Source: Aureococcus anophagefferens
Taxonomy: Eukaryota; Sar; Pelagophyceae; Pelagomonadales; Pelagomonadaceae
Reading direction: 5' to 3'
Length of the DNA stretch: 64,000 nucleotides
Assembly: GCF_000186865.1 (NCBI RefSeq)
Contig: NW_008705572.1
Location: forward strand, 331,384-395,383
Position 1 is the stretch's first letter. Each line of letters opens with the position of its first letter. Of this stretch, positions 61,327 to 64,000 are shown one piece after another. The translations under genes and the position numbers were made by a program. Under the pieces are notes generated by a model. It had not been told where the DNA came from, made no database searches, and saw only the letters and a list, made by a program, of their open reading frames with translations.

Positions 61327-62421
61327 TTAAACGCCGTCGTAGGCGATGGGCCCGACGCAGTCGCAGTCCGTCGCGTCGCAGGCGCAGTCGTAGCGCGCGG
61401 CGCGGAGGCGCGCGAGCGTCGCGTCGCGGCGCGCGCCGAAGGCGTCCGGCCGCGCGGCGTCCTCGGCGAAGACGTCGACCTGCGCGCCGCTCCGGAGGTT
61501 CGACTCGAAGGCGATCCGGTGGATGGGCCGCTGCGTCGCCGCCGCGTGGGCCAGGGCCGCGGCGACGATGTCGTAGTCCGCGCCCTCGGCGTCGACCTTG
61601 AGCAGGTCGACCTCGCCGACGCCGCGCGCCGCGAAGAGCGTCGGCAGCGACACGCAGCGCGCGGCGACGGCCGCGAAGACGCCCGGCGCGACGTCGGGCC
61701 TGTCCGGCGCGTCCGCCGCGTGACTCATGCCGAGGTACTGCGTCCGGGCGCCGACGGCGGCCTCGTCGGCGACCATGAGCGTCCCCGCGCCGTCCTCGGC
61801 GCAGACCATCGCGTCCTCGACGGCGCGCGTCGGCGACCGGGGCAGCGCGGCCGCGAGGCGCGGCACGGGCTCGACGCTGAGGCCCGCCCAGCTGCGCGAG
61901 CCCTCGAAGTGGAGCGCGAGCGCGTTGAAGTCCGCGACGCCGACCTCGACGTAGTAGCGCGGCTCCCCCCGCGCCGCGGCCTTGGCCGCCGTCGCGCGGT
62001 CCCACGCGTTCAGGAGCGCCTCGCGCGCGGAGACCGCGTGGTGCTTGTGGAAGACGTAGGTCGCCACGTCCCGCGCCGCGGCGCAGGCCGCCGACGCCGC
62101 GTCGCCGCAACTGTAAAACGCGGAGCGCCGCGCGTGATGCAGCGACGCCGTCCAGTTCCGCGCGAGGAGCGGGTCGACGCGGTGGTTCAGCCGGAAGCCG
62201 TGCGGCTTGTCCACGGCGAACTCCCAGCCCCGCACGACGGCGAGGTTGCGGTGCGCCGCCGCGAGCGCCTCGACCGACGACGACGCGTCGTCGACGACCG
62301 CCTGCCACGTCGCCCAGGCGCGGCTCACGTTCCAGGCCGCGAACTCCGCGACGCCGCGCTCCACGAGCGCCGCGTCGCGCGCCGCGGAGGCAAACGACAG
62401 CAGCAGCAGCAGCAGCAGCAT
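61327..62421 (-). CDS. Secretory FkbM-like methyltransferase
   Basis: 364 residues. The signal peptide is encoded partly by CAG/CTG repeats giving a run of leucines (MLLLLLLLSFASAA). The FkbM region is about 155-330: YYVEVGVADFNALALHFEG, GLSVEPVPRLAAALP, EVDLLKVDAEGADYDIV (the FkbM IDVEG-like motif), HRIAFESNLRSGAQ. FkbM enzymes methylate sugars, and this one would act in the secretory pathway. Cys-rich end (CACDATDCDC). Convergent with nothing; divergent from PrimPol over 266 bp. Confidence 0.7.
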   Translation of the reverse strand: MLLLLLLLSFASAARDAALVERGVAEFAAWNVSRAWATWQAVVDDASSSVEALAAAHRNLAVVRGWEFAVDKPHGFRLNHRVDPLLARNWTASLHHARRSAFYSCGDAASAACAAARDVATYVFHKHHAVSAREALLNAWDRATAAKAAARGEPRYYVEVGVADFNALALHFEGSRSWAGLSVEPVPRLAAALPRSPTRAVEDAMVCAEDGAGTLMVADEAAVGARTQYLGMSHAADAPDRPDVAPGVFAAVAARCVSLPTLFAARGVGEVDLLKVDAEGADYDIVAAALAHAAATQRPIHRIAFESNLRSGAQVDVFAEDAARPDAFGARRDATLARLRAARYDCACDATDCDCVGPIAYDGV

Positions 62422-62660
62422 CCTAGCTCATGTATGAATACTAAGCACCATCATAGCCGGGGGGCAGCGTGTGCAAGCTGGAGTGCTTGAGGCCAGCATT
62501 GACTTTGTAAGAGAGGGCATGGCTCTAAACCCTCGATTCAAAACGCTGCGATGTTGAGCTGACGGCTGCCATGCAACGACTGCGTTTCGCAGCATAGCCA
62601 GAGCGGCCGCGCGGCCATCGAGTTCGGCGATCTGCTCGTCGGCGTGAACCGAGCATAAAC

Positions 62661-62710
62661 CAAAGCCAGCGGCGCGACGACAGCTACATGCAAAGCCAGC
62701 GGCGCGACGA
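62661..62710 (+). repeat. 20-bp direct repeat flanking the PrimPol start codon
   Basis: CAAAGCCAGCGGCGCGACGA occurs at 62661-62680 and 62691-62710, 30 bp apart. The ATG at 62688 lies between them, so the second copy encodes QSQRRDE. Confidence 0.85.
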
Positions 62711-64000
62711 ATCGTCGGACGACGACGAGGCCTGGCGCGTCGCGAAGCCCAAGATCAAGTCCGCAAAAAAGCGCACGCCCTTGCAGCGCGAGACCTTCTA
62801 CGAGGGCGCGCACGGCGACGCGGCGCTCGCGGCCTGGCGCGAGGAGAGCGCGGCGCTCGAGGCGCGCGTCGAGGAGGCGCGCGCGGCCCGCGCGCTCGGC
62901 TCCGCGACAATCTTCGCGAAGCAGGCCTGGGCGCTCGAGGTCGCGGACATCCTCGCCGGCCGCGGCGCGCCGGAGGCCTTCGCCGACGACCGCGAGGGCT
63001 TCGCGCGGCGGAGCGCCGCGCGCGCGGACTACGCGTTCTACGGCGTCGACGCCGGCAACCCCGTCCGCCTCTGGGCGGAAGAGATCGGCTCCGAGGGCCA
63101 GCGGCGCTACGTCGTCGCCCACGACCATGCGTTCCGCGACCTCTACGACAGGAGCGACGCGCGCCACTACTACGAGCTGATCCGCGAGGCGACGCCGTGC
63201 CGCGCGTATTTCGACCTGGAGTTCGCCGTGGCGGGCAACGAGGCGCTCGACGGCGACGACGCGACGCGCGCGTGGCTGGCGACGTTCGCCGACGCGGTGG
63301 AGAAGGCCTTCTACGCGCCGACGCAATTGTTCCGCGAGCACGCCGCCGCCGCGGACGCGCTGGGCTTCTACGACCTCTGCCCCGACCTTGACGTGCAGCT
63401 GCGCCTCGAGCTCGACGGGTCCCCGGACCTCGACGCCGCGATCCCGCGCTTCGAGGCCGCGGCGGCCGCGGCGGACGCGGACGAGGCGGCGCTCTACGAG
63501 CATCTGGCGGGCGTCTGCCGGCGGCGCCGCGGCGAGCCCTTCTCGGCCGTCGACCACGTCGACGGCGTGCTCCAGCTCGACGCGTCGACGGACAGCAAGT
63601 TCTCGCGCCACTGCACCTTCGCGCTGCCCGACGGCGCGCTCTTTGCCGACGCCGTGGCTCTGGGCGGCTTCGTCCGCGGCGTTTTAGCGGCCTCGCCGAA
63701 GCTCCGCGTCGTCCGGGGAAGCGACGGCGGCCTCGAGACGATCGTCGACGCGTCCGTCTACTCGCGGAATCGCCTCTTCCGCCTCTGCGGCTCGACGAAG
63801 CGCGGCAAGCAGCGGCCTCTCGTGGTTTTGCCCCGGGGCGCGCTCGCCGCGAACGCCGGCGACGACGTCCTGCCCGAGGCGTCGCTCGTCGTGCCGCTCG
63901 CGCCGGCGGCGCGGCTCCTCCTCGCGCGCGACGGCGAAGCGCCGCCGCCGGAGCCCGCCGACGCGCGGCGCCGCAGCGCGCCGCAGCCGCGGCCCCTGCC
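62688..64000 (+). CDS. PRIMPOL: PrimPol (archaeo-eukaryotic primase-polymerase), 3' end missing
   Basis: Open to the right edge, 437 codons visible. PrimPol re-primes stalled DNA replication in nucleus and mitochondrion. Catalytic motif I is YFDLEF (Asp176, Glu178), motif II the SRH triad (Ser306 to His308 in SKFSRHCTF). Then VYSRNRLFRLCGSTKRGK, the conserved PrimPol nucleotide/template-binding block, is complete. Before motif I there is VAHDHAFRDLYDRSDARHYYELIREATPCRAYFD. The C-terminal UL52-like zinc finger, if present, is outside the window. No mitochondrial presequence is obvious; the N-terminus is acidic/polar (QSQRRDESSDDDEAW). Confidence 0.9.
   Translation, partial: MQSQRRDESSDDDEAWRVAKPKIKSAKKRTPLQRETFYEGAHGDAALAAWREESAALEARVEEARAARALGSATIFAKQAWALEVADILAGRGAPEAFADDREGFARRSAARADYAFYGVDAGNPVRLWAEEIGSEGQRRYVVAHDHAFRDLYDRSDARHYYELIREATPCRAYFDLEFAVAGNEALDGDDATRAWLATFADAVEKAFYAPTQLFREHAAAADALGFYDLCPDLDVQLRLELDGSPDLDAAIPRFEAAAAAADADEAALYEHLAGVCRRRRGEPFSAVDHVDGVLQLDASTDSKFSRHCTFALPDGALFADAVALGGFVRGVLAASPKLRVVRGSDGGLETIVDASVYSRNRLFRLCGSTKRGKQRPLVVLPRGALAANAGDDVLPEASLVVPLAPAARLLLARDGEAPPPEPADARRRSAPQPRPL

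Noticed and set aside
1..64000. Bacterial origin, suggested by high GC, few introns and NhaA/KefB genes
   Set aside because: PDS5, USP39, mS33, EFHC, TEX9 and spliceosomal introns with GC/GT-AG ends are eukaryotic, and genes are not in operons.

Overview
The window looks like nuclear DNA of a eukaryotic microalga, most likely a pelagophyte close to Aureococcus anophagefferens. This is inferred from sequence character, not from a database match. Base composition is very GC-rich, and nearly every gene encodes a eukaryotic family: PDS5, USP39, EFHC, TEX9, PrimPol, mitoribosomal mS33, a CaMK-type kinase, bromodomain and RWD proteins. One small protein carries the signal peptide plus AFxA-like cleavage context of complex plastids. 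Introns are few and short. Most resemble introner elements: a 5' splice site inside the left copy of an about 8-bp target duplication and an AG at the element's right end. Insertions of this kind are known from Aureococcus.

Layout. 1-7.2 kb: a KEA-type K+/H+ antiporter (cut by the left edge), a band-3-cytoplasmic-domain/NhaA fusion, an orphan membrane protein and a CPBP protease homologue. 7.4-15.2 kb: UDP-glucuronate 4-epimerase, an RWD protein, a bromodomain protein, a strictosidine-synthase-like propeller and a DMT/ureide-permease-like transporter. 15.4-25 kb: a small plastid (possibly lumenal) protein, the cohesin regulator PDS5, a MaoC double-hotdog protein and an ABC half-transporter. 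25-28 kb: a retroelement remnant (RT tail plus endonuclease-like end) and an orphan proline-rich protein. 28-37.7 kb: a Ser/Thr kinase, a TPR-methyltransferase, an auxin-efflux-carrier-family transporter, a membrane orphan, a pentameric ligand-gated channel homologue and a ubiquitin-like/DsbA-like gene. 38-49.2 kb: an EFHC axonemal protein, a sulfotransferase-like protein, USP39, mS33, an ankyrin protein and a degenerate ADCY10-like cyclase. 49.3-56.7 kb: a membrane orphan, an SLC25 carrier, a Branch-type glycosyltransferase, a TMBIM/BI-1 protein, a xi-class glutathione transferase, TEX9 and an acidic single-pass protein. 56.7-64 kb: a methyltransferase, a secreted glycosidase-like protein, a lipidated GIDE-like protein, an FkbM-like methyltransferase and PrimPol (cut by the right edge).

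Neighbours share no obvious pathway. The common features are organisational. Genes are mostly single-exon and packed. Several convergent pairs end within 0-15 nt of each other or overlap at their stop codons. Divergent pairs share short intergenic promoters. Short tandem duplications recur at or just upstream of start codons, twice creating an upstream ATG with a nine-codon ORF. No tRNA, rRNA, CRISPR array or complete transposon was recognised. The points most worth a second look are the band3-NhaA fusion, the set of GC-AG introner introns with target-site duplications, the duplicated start-codon regions, the pLGIC homologue and the axonemal genes.
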